In this document: piece by piece, positions 36,106 to 47,612 of the stretch
Numbering within the stretch: the stretch's first letter is position 1
How the letters are laid out: each line of letters starts with the position of its first letter
Assembly: GCA_038373885.1 (NCBI GenBank)
Contig: JAWZYV010012525.1
Location: 310,001 to 374,000, forward strand
DNA: 64,000 nt
Origin: Cheiracanthium punctorium
Lineage: Eukaryota; Arthropoda; Arachnida; Araneae; Cheiracanthiidae
Direction: 5' to 3'
Notes under the pieces: generated by a model
The model's input: only the letters and a program-made list of their open reading frames with translations
Database searches by the model: none
Told to the model about the DNA's origin: nothing
Translations under genes and position numbers: made by a program

Positions 36106-37104
36106 TTCAACATTTCTTTTCATTTTTAATGTTATTGAAAGATTATATGAGTATTCTTAGTTTAATGTAAAATGAAAGTTTTCAGTATTAAAATGTTTAT
36201 GAAGACCTAAATTAGTGTAGACTCTGAATTTTGATAAAGTATATTTTATGTATTTATTTGTTTTTGTTTTTACAATTCAAATCACGGAAATCCGTTTAAT
36301 ATATATGTGTCGAAGAGAGGACTTTTAACTTTGTATGATGGTTTGTATATTTGTTTGATTTGTTTTAATACATGGAAAGGAGGTATTTATTACTTCTTTG
36401 CTTATGTTTTATTAAATAATTTTAAATGTAATCTGTAAAAAGTTGTCAAAGAAATGTAATTTAAATGTGATCAGTTTTTCTGCCTTAAAGTAGTGCGACA
36501 TTTAATTAAAGTCGATTCAATTTATGGGTATTTCATCATGTAGTAAAATAAAAAATACTATTTTATATTAGTAAAAATTATCTCTGATGAATGTTTGCAA
36601 GTAAATAAAATAATCCGGATTTTAGTATTTCGTCTCGTTTGTACTTCTAGGGTATTTTGAAACATTAGCTGGAGTAATGTTTTGCAGAACAGTTTTCCAC
36701 ATTTGACTGCATGCATTTTCTTTCCTATGAAATTATCATTAAATACATTTCGAAAAAGATTTTACTTGTTTTGCTGTTATTAACTTAATTAAAATTCAGT
36801 TGTTCTTTCAGAAGGGAGATTTGCTTTCTCCATATGTGTACTGAAGACTGATTCGAGATCTTGAGTTCAAATACTTAATTTAAAAAATGAGTTCAAAAAA
36901 TTTTTGAAACATTTATTAAATGGAATTCCTTTTATTTTCATGAAAGTGTTATGTTAAAAAAGCACATTTTGAAATCTCAATTCTAAAATTTCTGAACCTC
37001 TTTATTATACGGACGGAGAGAAGGATTTTGTGTCCCCCCGTCCACCTCCGTAACGATACGAGCCCCCCCAATAATTTTTACAAGTCGGCGCCCGTGTCCA
37101 TGAA

Positions 37105-37560
37105 CATTAACATTCATTAAAAAACCCGAGTTGTATGTATAAATAACTTTAAATATCGTCAGTCTCACTATCTATCTAGCCCCCCCCCCCCCCGAAAAAA
37201 AAACTTTTTTGACGGGCATTTTTTCCGCGCACCAATTTACTTGGAGAAATTGATTTGTCTAGTGTTAACTCAGATTTGCTCATTTTGAATCAAGAAAATT
37301 CGTAAAAGTTGTGTTTTATTTTATTATTGTACGAAACCTAGAGATTAGCTCACCCAAGGTTGAGGAAGGGTTGGGATAAACCTCTCGCGAATATAACACG
37401 TGGGACCTTTTAGTTTTGTTTACATCTAATTGGCATTAGTAATTCCATTAACTAATTAATTAGCACTAAACATAAATTATAATATAATTAGCACTATTTA
37501 TTTTCTCATTTAATTTAGCTCTGCTACTTTAATGTGAGTGTGAATTCCTCCCCCTTAAAA
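37105..37560. other. AT-rich spacer of the outer hAT element, no gene
   Basis: A C-run lies at 37180-37193. I see no coding signal or repeat end before the outer hAT right end at 37641. Confidence 0.5.
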
Positions 37561-38092
37561 AAAAAATATGGGTGCGTCTCTGAACAGGGGGCCCCTTGGT
37601 AACATTTGCTACGGGCCCCGCGCTGTCTTAATCCGGCACTGGGTGTGGCCATCTTACTGTGGCTATCTTGGACCAAGATGACCACACCTTCTAAGTCACA
37701 TGGCTTTGCGAGGGCGAAAGGGGTGAGACCAAATGTCAGCGCCATAGTCTGTCTTTCTCGTCAGCCGCGGACAGAGGCTGAATGAATTGCCTGCCAGGAG
37801 GAGGGATTATCTATCTCTGGAATTTCCCGTGTTGCCCATGGCTAGAATTTCTTAAACGAAAGGGCGGAGCTGAAAGGACAATGCGATGAGATGTAAAATG
37901 GAGAAGAAAGACATTTCTGGCTATTTTTTTGGGTGATGAGTTATCCGGGGAAGAATTAAATTTGTGACGAGTAAATGAGGGTTGTGTATGAAACTTTGCC
38001 GGGACCAAAGGAAAATGACGACTTAACGAGTTTTTACTGTATTATCGCGATTACCTGCCATTTACAATTTGAGCTTCTTTTTTAAAACCAGA

Positions 38093-38957
38093 CAAGCTAT
38101 ACATTGCCAGGTACTTGCTTTGTCTAATATCTTAGAATATGTTTTACTTTTATAATGAGGATTTGTACCCATACGTCTGGGTGTGGATAACTTATGAGAG
38201 CAATTGAAAGAATGAAAGTTGTACAAACTGCGGAAGGTTGGATTGTTCGTCTATGCTTCAGCATCACTTAAGGCTGATGCTGATTGCCGCTGCGTCTAAC
38301 GTGACTGGAATGGGTAAGAGGGCATTCTCGTCGCGAATTTTACGACTTTTTAAGGGAAATTCGGGGTTTACCGGTTAAAGATTTCTACACTAAAGCGCAA
38401 ACTCCGTCCCCTATAAAATGGAGAGAGCAATGGAATATTTTTTTACCCGTATCAGTGTGCCGTCCTCCATTCAAATACGGTGGAACCTGCTAAGGTGACC
38501 ACCTTGGTAAAGAGATCGTCTGTCTATAGCGACTTTAATGCAATTTTGCTTTACAACCATCACACTTTACCACCTTTGTAAGCTGATCGTCTTTATGAGG
38601 TGACCAGTTTTGTTCTTCCCAAGGGTAGTTCCATTAGACAGGTTCCACTGTACAAATAAAACTAGGAACTGTGCTCCAGCCACTGTGGCGATAGCGAATC
38701 AATAAAATTTGCCCTTCCTTCTGTTTAAAAAGAAAAGCTCTATCATTTTTGTAAATAGAGAAATTATATTTAGTCCACAAGGATTCAATAAGTATTGGTG
38801 TAAATATTCTTGGTATATGTATATATACATATAGTTGGCTCTCTGTTTAAAAACTTTCAGGACACCACCCAGACGTATGGGTACAAATCCTCATTATAAA
38901 AATAAAACATATTCTAAAATATCAGACAAAGCAAGTAACTGGCAATGTATAGCTTGT
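38093..38957. repeat. Foldback repeat with ~95-bp near-identical arms
   Basis: The left arm 38093-38187 (CAAGCTATACATTGCCAG ... CATACGTCTGGGTG) is matched in reverse at about 38864-38957, with about five mismatches. The ~675-bp centre holds a Tigger MITE (38478-38650). It begins about 50 bp right of the decayed pogo element. No open frame is present. Confidence 0.85.
38478..38650. mobile_element. Tigger-type MITE, 173 bp
   Basis: The ends CGGTGGAACCTGCTAAGGTG and ...GACAGGTTCCACTG are inverted repeats of the Tigger kind, flanked by TA at 38476-38477 and 38651-38652. Inner GGTGACCA and AAGCTGATCG blocks recur within it. It is non-coding. Confidence 0.85.
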
Positions 38958-39052
38958 GAACCATGGAAATGTGAAAAATTGTCTTTAAATAGAGATGTTC
39001 CATAAACAGAATTTGTATAAGAATAACATTACCCTTTACACTTCGGAAGGTG

Positions 39053-39228
39053 TCTGGTTCAAAACCAATTCTCGTCCGCCGACCTAACCGTTCTGAGTTT
39101 TCCGTGCTTTCCTCCGAAACTTAGAGTAAGTTAAGGTTAGGACCCCTTAGAAAGACCCCGACAGAGTGCCCCCACCAATCAGCTTAGATTCCATGTGCAG
39201 ATAATTGACCATAATCCTACAGCACCAA
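39053..39228 (+). repeat. SINE copy
   Basis: The block order is GGTTCAAAACCAATTCTCGT, CGCCGACCTAACC, GAGTTTTCCGTGCTTTCC, TTAGAGTAAGTTAAGGTTAGG, CCCCTTAGAAAGACCCC and the tail GCAGATAATTGACCATAAT. It matches the copies at 1900 (+) and 16795 (-). A run AGCACCAACACCAACCC follows. Confidence 0.75.
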
Positions 39229-39816
39229 CACCAACCCTTTACACTTTACATTCTTAGGACTGTGAATATTTTTCTTGATATATTGGCGTGTTTAAAGATG
39301 TTACTTTTATTATCATTATATTACTTTATTATCCACAAAAAATTATTTTAAGTTACCATAAAAAAGTAGCAAAAACAAGCAATATAATAAAATTAGGTTT
39401 CAAGAAAATCAAAATGAGTCAGTTGTTCCATTTTATGAATTTTTCAATGTCACTTTATCCCTTACCATGGCAAGGGATAAAGTGAATTCTAGTACTGGGC
39501 CGAAGAACATATAAAAAAATCACGCTTTATGAAATGACGAAAATAGAATCACGTTTTCCATGACTTTGAGATTGTCTGGCGGGGGTTTGCCACGATGGAA
39601 AAGTGTCTGGCAAGGAATAAAATGATTTCTAGTAGTGCGTAGAAGAACATATAAAAAAATTAAGTTTTATAAAATGACGAAAATTTTCTGCAATTTTATA
39701 CACCTTTGCCACCTGTTACCTGCCAAAGCCACGATCATCCGAACTTTATAGTGGCCGATTGTTCCTACCTGTATTGGGGAATATGGGCAGAGAAAGTTTC
39801 AGCTTTTATACTATGA

Positions 39817-41458
39817 TTAGCAGCATAGCCCGGCGTTGCCCGTGCAATGGAAGAGAAATACGCATTGACCGTAAATATAGATTTTAAAGGGAAGGAATGT
39901 GAGTCCTCACGCTGCAATGATAAAAAGAAGAATATTGGACTTCCCGCTGCAACGAAAAAAAATTGAACACGGCACCTGATAGCGTACAGAGGTTACCGGG
40001 AATGGGACGTGACTAGGCTAGAATATGAATCCCCCAGCTGCAATGATAAAAAAGGACATGGAACTTCCCGCTGCAAAAACAACAAAAAAATGAACATGGC
40101 ACCTGAAAGCGTACAGAGGTTACTGGGAATTGGGCATAGCTAGGCTTCTCCCCTTCTAGGTGTCTGTATTCAGTCATTTATCGCTAATACCTACGCAGCT
40201 ACTAAAAACAAAGAGTCCAGTCGTCAGTATGAGATTGTACAGGGAAAGATGTAAATCCTCCCGCTGCAATGATAAAAAAAAGGACCTGGGACTTCCTGTT
40301 GCAACGAAAAAAAGAAAGGAACAGGGGACCTGCACCAGCTTTCAGAGGTTACACTTTACTGTTTTTTTTAATTTCTGTTGTTAATTATCTAATAATGAGG
40401 AGAGTAGCAAATATTAGCAACTACAGACATTAAGCTACGATGAATTTTATCATAACCTTCATAACGTAGTTCTAATGAATTTATAACTTTATAGCTCACT
40501 AAAGTCAATTCTTCAGCAGTTTCATGCTGCCTTCGAGCAGCACTCCTATTGGCTTACACACACTTTTAAGTTTTTAAAAAATGCAGCACAGAAAGTTTGC
40601 ATCAAACTTGCAGCAAGCTTGATTTATCAAGTCAATAAACTTGCTTTAAGCTTGATTATTGCAAGCGTGTAAGATTAATGCAAGTTTGAATCAAGTGTTC
40701 AAGTTTGCACTTGCCCAACTTGCATTAAGCTTGGCATAGCAAGCTTGACGTCGCCGTCCCATCTCTTTTTCAACTTCCACCTCTCTTGACTCCCCCCCCC
40801 CCTCTCCCGTCTCTCTTTCGCCAGTCTGACATTGAGAAGAAAATTCCGACCTTGAAAATGAAGAACCGAGTGGGGGAATTTGTTACCTTCGCTCCGGAAC
40901 TTGCATTCTGGAGAGAATTTTAATATGTGATCTTTCCAGAAAAAAAAATCATATAAAAAAAATCTAATAAACATTTCCGCCCGGTTCAAAATTTAAAAGA
41001 GGGGGAAATAAGTGCTCAATCAGCGGTAAAAATATGGAAAATGTTTGCCCATTAGGTTTTTCGATGCGACAGTTTTAAAATAGCATATTTTTAAAAGCAG
41101 TACATTTTCTTCGAAACAGGATTTCCTTTAAAAAATTCCCCAAAATCGGCAAATGTAAGTACGATTTTGTAACAAATTGTATTTGAAAAAGAAAACTCTG
41201 TAGTTTCCGATGATATAAAAAGTATAGTGTTCGGAGGGAAATTTAGCTCGCGATAACGCAAAATGGGAGAAAAATGGCCAAAATCGTTACAAAACATAAA
41301 ATAACTCAAAAACTATTAATCCGATTAATTTCATTTTTAAGGCATTAGCTTTCTCTTGCCCTATTTAGTCAGTGCGCCAAATTTGGTCCAGATCCGTCGA
41401 ACGGCCTGAAAGCGTATAGCGAACAAACAAACAGACTTTCCTCTTTTATATATATAGA
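39817..41458 (-). mobile_element. Non-autonomous Helitron, minus strand
   Basis: On the minus strand it starts TCTATATATATAAAAGAGG with TCTGTTTGTTTGTTCGCTAT, a normal Helitron 5' end, and finishes ACGGGCAACGCCGGGCTATG then CTGCTAA before a T. The interior has tandem ~130-230-bp units with CCGCTGCAATGATAAAAA and GGACTTCCCGCTGCAA-type blocks at about 39905, 40030 and 40255. Part of the AAGCTTGA repeat family is inserted at 40562-40760. No Rep/helicase gene. Confidence 0.7.
40562..40760 (+). repeat. Solo end of the AAGCTTGA repeat family
   Basis: GCAGCACAGAAAGTTTGC is followed by repeated AAGCTTGA, CAAGTTTGAATCAAG and CTTGCATTAAGC blocks. The order is the same as at the outer end of the large palindrome (43384-43560). 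Only one end is present here. Confidence 0.75.
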
Positions 41459-42869
41459 CGAAGGTCTGGCGGTCGCTGGCTCTTGCTCTACAGGGACGGA
41501 GAGAAGTTTTGAACTGATATAGAACTTTGCGTGCATGCCTGGGTGGTTTGCCTTTTGTTCCTTTTTAAGCATTGAATCCTGTGTGGATGTTCTGTCTACT
41601 TACCTGAGTGGTAACATAATTCTGAGATGCCCTTGTAAATAGAATAATTATTAAATGTGTGTGTCCAAGTAACTTCGCCTCGTCAATGTGTACTTAGCCT
41701 CTGTCTAATTAGAAGCGTATAATAGTGATTCGTCAATTCATAGGGTCAGTACGACCCTATATAAATATTGTAAGTGAATGAGCTGCATTTTGTTATAGTT
41801 CTATTAATGTTTTATATTCAAGATATAATTGTAAGAAAGAAATCATTAAGAAAGCGTTTATAACTGTGCAATAAATCATTAAATTTTGTATTGTGGAAAA
41901 TTTCTGATTTCTTTGTTATTATTAAAAAAAAAAAAAAAAACAGTACCTCTAGAGGATTTAAATTTCGCGATTACGACGGGTTAACCGGAAATTAATGCCT
42001 CGCTAAAATACATAATTTTACTGTATTATTTTCCATATGTGGTTCATTGCGCGGAGCCGTACATACATAAAAATCTTTTAACAAACTCAAATATTTTATG
42101 CCTATACTTAAGACAAAATTAAAGTGACATATTGTTAAGTAGAAAATGCATACCTATTTTATACACTTAAAATTATTATTATTTTATTTCTGTCATAATC
42201 TGTGCGCAGCGAACTCAGTGTGAAAAACAATACCTTTTAATAATTACAATTTTTGAAGTTTGTAATACAAATAAAATAAGATATTATGTAAATATATAAA
42301 ATTGCTTACTTGTAAACCAATTATTTATGTAAATACGTGAACATTTATACACATGCAAGCACTCTTCTCAATTTTCATTGCTTTTAAAAGGTATAAGACC
42401 TTTAATGAAACGCAAAAATTAAAAATAAATTGTTTCAAAATTTAAATTAATACTCTCCTAGACACCTAATCTATTTATTACGTAATTTGAGCCTCAAAAA
42501 TTATAAATAACATAACAAAAGTTTCAATACATTTTGTTTATGGATTAAAAAAAGAAAAGAAAAGAGAGAGATTGGGGGGGGGGAGTGTTATCTACAAAGT
42601 AAGGGCCTTCTAATATATTTACTTAAATACATTCTATACAGCTAGAAATCCGCCCCTGTAGCCTGCACCCTGTTTCTTACACGGTGTTTCTAAAACTTCC
42701 ATGGAATTTTCAAAGGTTCAACAACATTCGTTTACACGTCTTGAGATTCTTCGTAACAATGAAAAAATAAATGACATAGGTACGAAATAAATGTAGACTG
42801 AAAGCCCCATATATGATACAAGGCACATTGCATTCGGAAAACGATTTCGGGCTCATCACGCAGTCATCG
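41459..42869. other. AT-rich stretch with one hAT-type right end, no gene
   Basis: An A-run lies at 41926-41940 and a G-run at 42575. GAAATCCGCCCCTG ends at 42659 and reads as a hAT right end with no partner found. No coding signal. Confidence 0.4.
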
Positions 42870-43020
42870 ATCTAACTGTCTGGAGTTTTGGGTGGTTTTC
42901 TTCGGATGTAACGTGAATACGCATTAGAACCCCTAAAAAAATCCCCCGAACAAGGTACCCATCCCTATACAGATAGTCCTCGAGTAGCTTCGCCTTTGTA
43001 CACAATAAAATATAATACAA
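42870..43020 (+). repeat. SINE-like repeat, same subfamily as 88-350
   Basis: GGAGTTTTGGGTGGTTTTC, GATGTAACGTGAATACGC and a CCCGAACAAGGTACCCATCC block recur in the same order as at 215-310. The box-B region is weak. A GA run follows at 43091. Confidence 0.5.
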
Positions 43021-43383
43021 TTCGGAAAAATCGTCATCCATCTAAAGCTCCGTGAGAACATAGCTGGTTAAGACAATTTAATCGCATGGAAAGGAGAGAG
43101 AGAGAGAGAGAGAAAAAAAAGGATGGTCTCAAAAAGCATTTTCTGAGGCGTTTTGTTCCGCTTTTAGTTGATCGCCTACATTCGCACCCTCCTTGGGCCG
43201 GCCCTGCGTTGAAAACACAAAATATTTCAAATTATGAACTTACCAAAAGAATGATAGCATAAAATGAAAAAGAAATAAATAAGCAGGACTTGCGTATGAA
43301 AAATAGTACTTTTACACAATAAACGAACTAAACTATATGAATGATCGGCCAGCGTTCTCAGAATTCTAAGAACATCTTTACCC
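43021..43383. other. GA microsatellite and a hAT-type right end
   Basis: (GA)n followed by A-run lies at 43091-43118. CTTGGGCCGGCCCTG ends at 43206 and reads as a hAT right end without partner. No coding signal. Confidence 0.4.
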
Positions 43384-43671
43384 AGACAGCACAGCAAACT
43401 TGCAGCAAGCTTGATTTATCAAGTCAATAAGCTTGAAAATTCCAATCGTGTAAGCTTGATGCAAGCTTGAATCAAGTGTTCTAGTTTACACTTGCCCAGC
43501 TTGCATTAAGCTTGACATTTCAAGCTTGAATCAAGCTTAACATTTCAAGCTTAAAAAATTTTTTTAAATACACAAGGCGCCCCACATAATTTATTTTTCC
43601 GCGCATTTTCCCCCCTCTACGTTGAAATTTCAATTTAATTTAATCTGTTTCCATCGAGTGTTCGTCGCTGG

Positions 43672-43740
43672 GATAGAACCCGAGCCCTTTGGCTTCGTAG
43701 TCGAGCACGCTATCCATTCCGCCACCGTAGACTTGTGCAG
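43672..43740 (-). repeat. tRNA-like module in the left palindrome arm
   Basis: On the minus strand GGTGGCGGAATGGATAGCG resembles a box A region and CGGGTTCTATCCCAG a box B. Flanking sequence on both sides matches the right arm, but the module itself differs from the one there. Confidence 0.5.
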
Positions 43741-45685
43741 CTATGACTAAAGTTTGAAGTGATTTACCACGCTGTTTTCTCGCCAAATTGATAAGTGGGC
43801 GATGTGTTATTTGTTTCTTTTATTTTTACATGGGATGCATCAGAATTAAAATAATGCATCAAAATAAATTAAATTAAAATCAAAATTAAAATAAAAAAAC
43901 ACGTTAAAAAACTTTCAGTACCGCAACACTCATGAAGCAATACTGCTGGCCAAAATCGAGACAAACGACTGATTTTGAAATCAATTTCGTAGTATAATTA
44001 TATTTTATTTTGAAGAATTTCCATATTTGGAAATATAGAATGGGTTTACTTACTTAACACAAATTTTGTGTTAAGTAATCTGAAATCAAAGAAACAGATA
44101 GTTAAACGTTACTTCGAAATGCTATATCACAGTTGCTAACACGTATGGAATACAAACACTTTAGTCATTTTTGTAAATATTTCTTAAAATAACAAATAAT
44201 TGAAAAATTTTGCTATTTTTTAACGCTAAAAATTCTCTTTACAAATGTGGTTATTTTCCTACATATTGGTATGCTATATCGATATAGAGCATTTCGAAGA
44301 ATTAAAAATAAGTTTAAATTAATTTATACAAATGTAAATTTGAATTATTTTCATTGTCATGAATTTATCATAATTTTATTTTAAAATTACAAAAGTGTAA
44401 GATGTAAGATTTTTGGGCCCTAAATTCTGTAGGCCCTGGGCAGTTGCCCCGTTTGCCCTGCCGGTAATATGGCACTGGTAATATAAAATAAAACACATCT
44501 TTTACGAACTTTCAGAAAATATTAGGACGCTAGACAATTAATGTCCATTCTCTTTCACAGATGGCGCCATCAACGCTCCTTTAAAAAGGAAAAATCACGC
44601 GAGTATCAATTTTCAAGCTTAAATCAAGCTGTATTTAAACTTGACAATTCAACTTGACTCCTGCAAGCTTGCTGCCAGCTTAGAATGAGTTGAACTGTCA
44701 AGCTTGCATTAGTGCGTCAAATTCAAAGAAATGTCAAACTTGATTTAAGCTTATGTGCTGTCTGGGATGGCACTGGTAATAAAATAAAACACATCTTTTA
44801 CGAGCTTTCAGCAAATTTGAGGACGCTAGACAATTAATGTCCATTCTCTTTCACAGATTGCGCCATCACTGCGCACTTTGAAAGCACTTTTAAAGCTAAA
44901 ATCCAGCTTAAGCCAAGCTTGCATTGCCAAGCCAAATGTCAAGCTTGATTTAAGCTTATGTGCTGTCTGGGTTTGTCCCAAAAATTGCACAATGGACAAA
45001 AGTCTTACCAAAACTGAACGCCAATGCTTTCTCTCAATTTCGATAATTTTTTCTTGCTCTGCATCTATTGTACACTTTTTGAGAAGTCGATTTTCTAGTT
45101 CAACCCAATAAGCTTAAATCAAGCTTGAGATTTGGCTTGGCAATGCAAGGTTGGCTTAAGCTGGATTTTCACTTGCAAAGTGCGGTGATGGCGACATTTG
45201 TGAAAGAGATGGACATTAATTGTCTAGCGTCCTCAAATTTGTTGAAAGTTCGTAAAAGATGTGTTTTATTTTATATTACCAGTGCCATATTACCGGCAGG
45301 GCAAACGGGGCAACTGCCCAGGGCCTACAGAATTTAGGGCCCAAAAATCTTACATCTTACACTTTTGTAATTTTAAAATAAAATTATGATAAATTCATGA
45401 CAATGAAAATAATTCAAATTTACATTTGTATAAATTAATTTAAACTTATTTTTAATTCTTCGAAATGCTCTATATCGATATAGCATACCAATATATGTAG
45501 GAAAATAACTAACCACATTTGTAAAGAGAATTTTTAGCGTTAAAAAATAGCAAAATTTTTCAATTATTTGTTATTATAAGAAATATTTTTAAAAATGACT
45601 AAAGTGTTTGTATTCCATACATGTTATGTTAGCAACTGTGATATAGCATTTCGAAGTAATAACGTTTAACTATCTGTTTCTTTTT

Positions 45686-47612
45686 ACTTCCTTGTACGTA
45701 GTATAAGGAAGTAATGTGATCCCGAAAAATTTTGGGGGCCAAATTTCGACAAAAAAACCGATTTTGACTACATCTAAATTTAATTTTAAAAATTTTTTCG
45801 ATGCATCTCATCGGAGGCTAGCATGCACGATCATATTAACGCGTCTGCAACTCATTTTGACCAGCGGCGAGTCTACTGTGGCCAGTTTTTCCATGCCGTC
45901 TGTACGTACGTACGTATGTATGTAACTCGCATATCTCAAAAACTATTGGTCGTAGAATGTTCAGATTTGATATTTAGGATTTTTCTATGATCTAGTTGTG
46001 CACCTCCCCTTTTGGTGGCAATCGAATGGATAGTTTATGTACAGGACCGCCCAAAAGATTCGAAATACATTACGCTCTATGGGCCGAAATTCATTAAACT
46101 CGCCTAACTCAAAAGCTATTAGGCGTAGAATGTTGAAACTTCATATTTTGGATAGTTGTAACATCTAGTTGTGCACGTCCCCTTTTGGTTCCATTCGACT
46201 GGATAGTGTATCTACAGGACTGTCCAAAACATTCGAAATACATTACGCTCAATGGTCCGAAATTCATTAAACTCGCATATCTCAAAAACTATTAGGCGTA
46301 GAATGTTGAAACTTTATATTTAGGATTGCTGTAACATCTAGTTGTGCACCTCCCCTTTCGGTTCCATTCGACTGGATAGTTTATCTACAGAACCGCCCAA
46401 AAGTTTCGAAATACATTACGCTCTATGGGCCGAAATTCATCAAAGCGTTTTTTAGAGGTATTGGGCAATTTCAAACGCCTCGGAAGTGATGTATGCTGTA
46501 AAGAGTTAGAAAATGAATTTCTCCATTAAAACGTGTCTTTATCACTTATAGTTCTGCTACAGGAACACTCAAAAGATTTCCAATACATTACGGTCAATGG
46601 CAATTTTAGGGGCATTCATCCATTTCAAGCCCAATACCGTCCTACCAGATAAGTTAGGTAATGGTCGACCACGGTCACGTGCCTCCCTCAAGAACTATGC
46701 CAAAAGTCGCCAAGCTTGGCGACTTTTGCTGTTCGTGTGTGCATAATTAACTCTCAAACATCAAAAATTATTATGAAATTTCATATATAAGAATGTTGTA
46801 GCATCTAGTTGTGCATCTCGATTTTTGGTTCCAATCTACTGGAGAGTTTATTTACAGGACCACCGAAAAGAATTTCAGTACTTTAATGTCTATGGACATC
46901 TTCAATATAATACAACTGTAGACAGTCATTGTTTGGTACATTCCCAAAATCTCGCCGTCTGTCCTCGAACTTGGCGAGTTTTGGCGAAATATCGCCAAAT
47001 TTGGCGATAGTCAGTCATTTGGTCCAAGCCCAAAGTATCGCCATTTGCCATCGTTCTTGGCGAGTTTTGGCGAAATATCGCCAAATTTGGCGATAATCTG
47101 TCATTGTTTGGTTCATGCTTAAAATCTCGCCAAATGTCGTCGACATTGACGAGTTTCGCCGAAATATCGCCAAATTTGGCGCCAAAAATTATTTCGTACT
47201 TTTTAGAACTATTGTAATATCTAACTGTTTTCAATATCTTTTTTGACAGCAATCGACTGAGAATTTATTTACAGGGTGAGCCAAATGACTTTAAATACAT
47301 TGAGGTGCATGGATGCATTCAATTCATTGAAAGTCTGTGGTCAATGACTACTTTGGCTATCCCCAAAATCTCGCAGACTATCTCAAGTTTGTCGGCTTTT
47401 GGTGAAATATCGCCAAATAAAGTGTCAGAAGGAAATCTTTCAAACTGAACTCAGCTTGGCGATATCGAAATATTTGGCTAGAAATCGCTAAACCTTACTA
47501 TTATTGATATTTTATCTCTTCCAAACAAATAAATTTAGAGGAAGTGCGTCGAAAATATTTTTGATCTAATGGACGTGCAAGGAAGTCATGTGTTGGACAC
47601 ATCAGATTTTTT
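45686..47612 (+). repeat. Modular repeat element inserted in the right palindrome arm
   Basis: It starts with a hairpin, ACTTCCTTGTACGTAGTATA then AGGAAGT, and ends with GCAAGGAAGTCATGTG and a small ATGTGTTGGACACAT hairpin. Three clear tandem units of ~178 bp start near 45930, 46100 and 46278 with AACTCGC(A/C)TA(T/A)CTCAAAA(A/G)C; they share TCTAGTTGTGCAC and TACATTACGCTC(T/A)ATGG. A fourth, changed unit leads to a GGCGA-rich array. The left palindrome arm has the matching site without it. Confidence 0.8.
46915..47195. repeat. GGCGAGTTTTGGCGAAATATCGCC tandem array, ~105-bp period
   Basis: The core TTGGCGAGTTTTGGCGAAAT followed by ATCGCCAAATTTGGCGAT occurs at about 46972 and 47058, with a changed copy (GACGAGTTTCGCCGAAAT) near 47147. 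TGTCATTGTTTGGT-type blocks sit between copies. Each core is self-complementary in part (CGCCAAATTTGGCG). Confidence 0.75.

Larger units (their letters stand above)
32655..36240 (+). repeat. Tandem duplication of ~480 bp, first copy split by a Helitron
   Basis: Copy A is 32655-32805 plus about 35382-35720; copy B is about 35745-36240. Shared landmarks are ACAACTTTTTTCCGT, TGTTGCACAAATATCATCA, AATTC(G/A)(C/T)TATGGTTTT, AGTTTATAAAATGA and TAATCTGGAAC. Copy B keeps the site where the Helitron entered copy A. Copy B has its own SINE fragment at about 36015-36105. Confidence 0.8.
30391..37096. mobile_element. hAT-ended element holding several later insertions, exact 8-bp duplication
   Basis: The left end CATAGGCGCCGACTTCATG and right end AAGTCGGCGCCCGTG are inverted repeats; AGCCCCCCCAATA-type blocks also pair inside both ends. 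TCCATGAA is duplicated at 30383-30390 and 37097-37104. No transposase is seen. The interior holds two unpaired hAT left ends (CAGTGGCGGTTCCAGAGG at 31570 and CAGGGCCGGATTACCC at 32255), a tandem duplication (32655-36240) and a Helitron (32806-35381). The 83-codon open frame at 31458 has no domain. Confidence 0.85.
13149..37641. mobile_element. hAT-type element, ends 24.5 kb apart, exact 8-bp target duplication
   Basis: The left end CAGTGCCGGATTAA at 13149 matches the right end TTAATCCGGCACTG at 37628-37641. Inner sequence also pairs: AAATGCTACGGGCC on the left with ACATTTGCTACGGGCCCC on the right. GGTGTGGC is duplicated exactly at 13141-13148 and 37642-37649. Joining the two flanks gives back continuous pogo-element sequence. 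I see no transposase clearly of its own, so the original may have been non-autonomous. Most of the interval is later insertions. Confidence 0.88.
8828..38039 (-). mobile_element. Decayed pogo/Tigger-type transposon split across 29 kb by nested insertions
   Basis: CAGTAAAACCTCGTTAAGTC at 8828 is matched in reverse at the other end, where GACTTAACGAGTTTTTACTG ends at 38039; one mismatch in 20. Both ends have the TA target dinucleotide (8826-8827 and 38040-38041). Both also share a GGGACCAAA-type inner block. Transposase remains of the same superfamily lie inside on the minus strand at 9109-12760, in the orientation these ends predict. Removing the hAT-bounded interval 13149-37641 leaves about 4.7 kb, of which more than 1 kb is minisatellite. 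It is clearly an old element. Confidence 0.8.
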
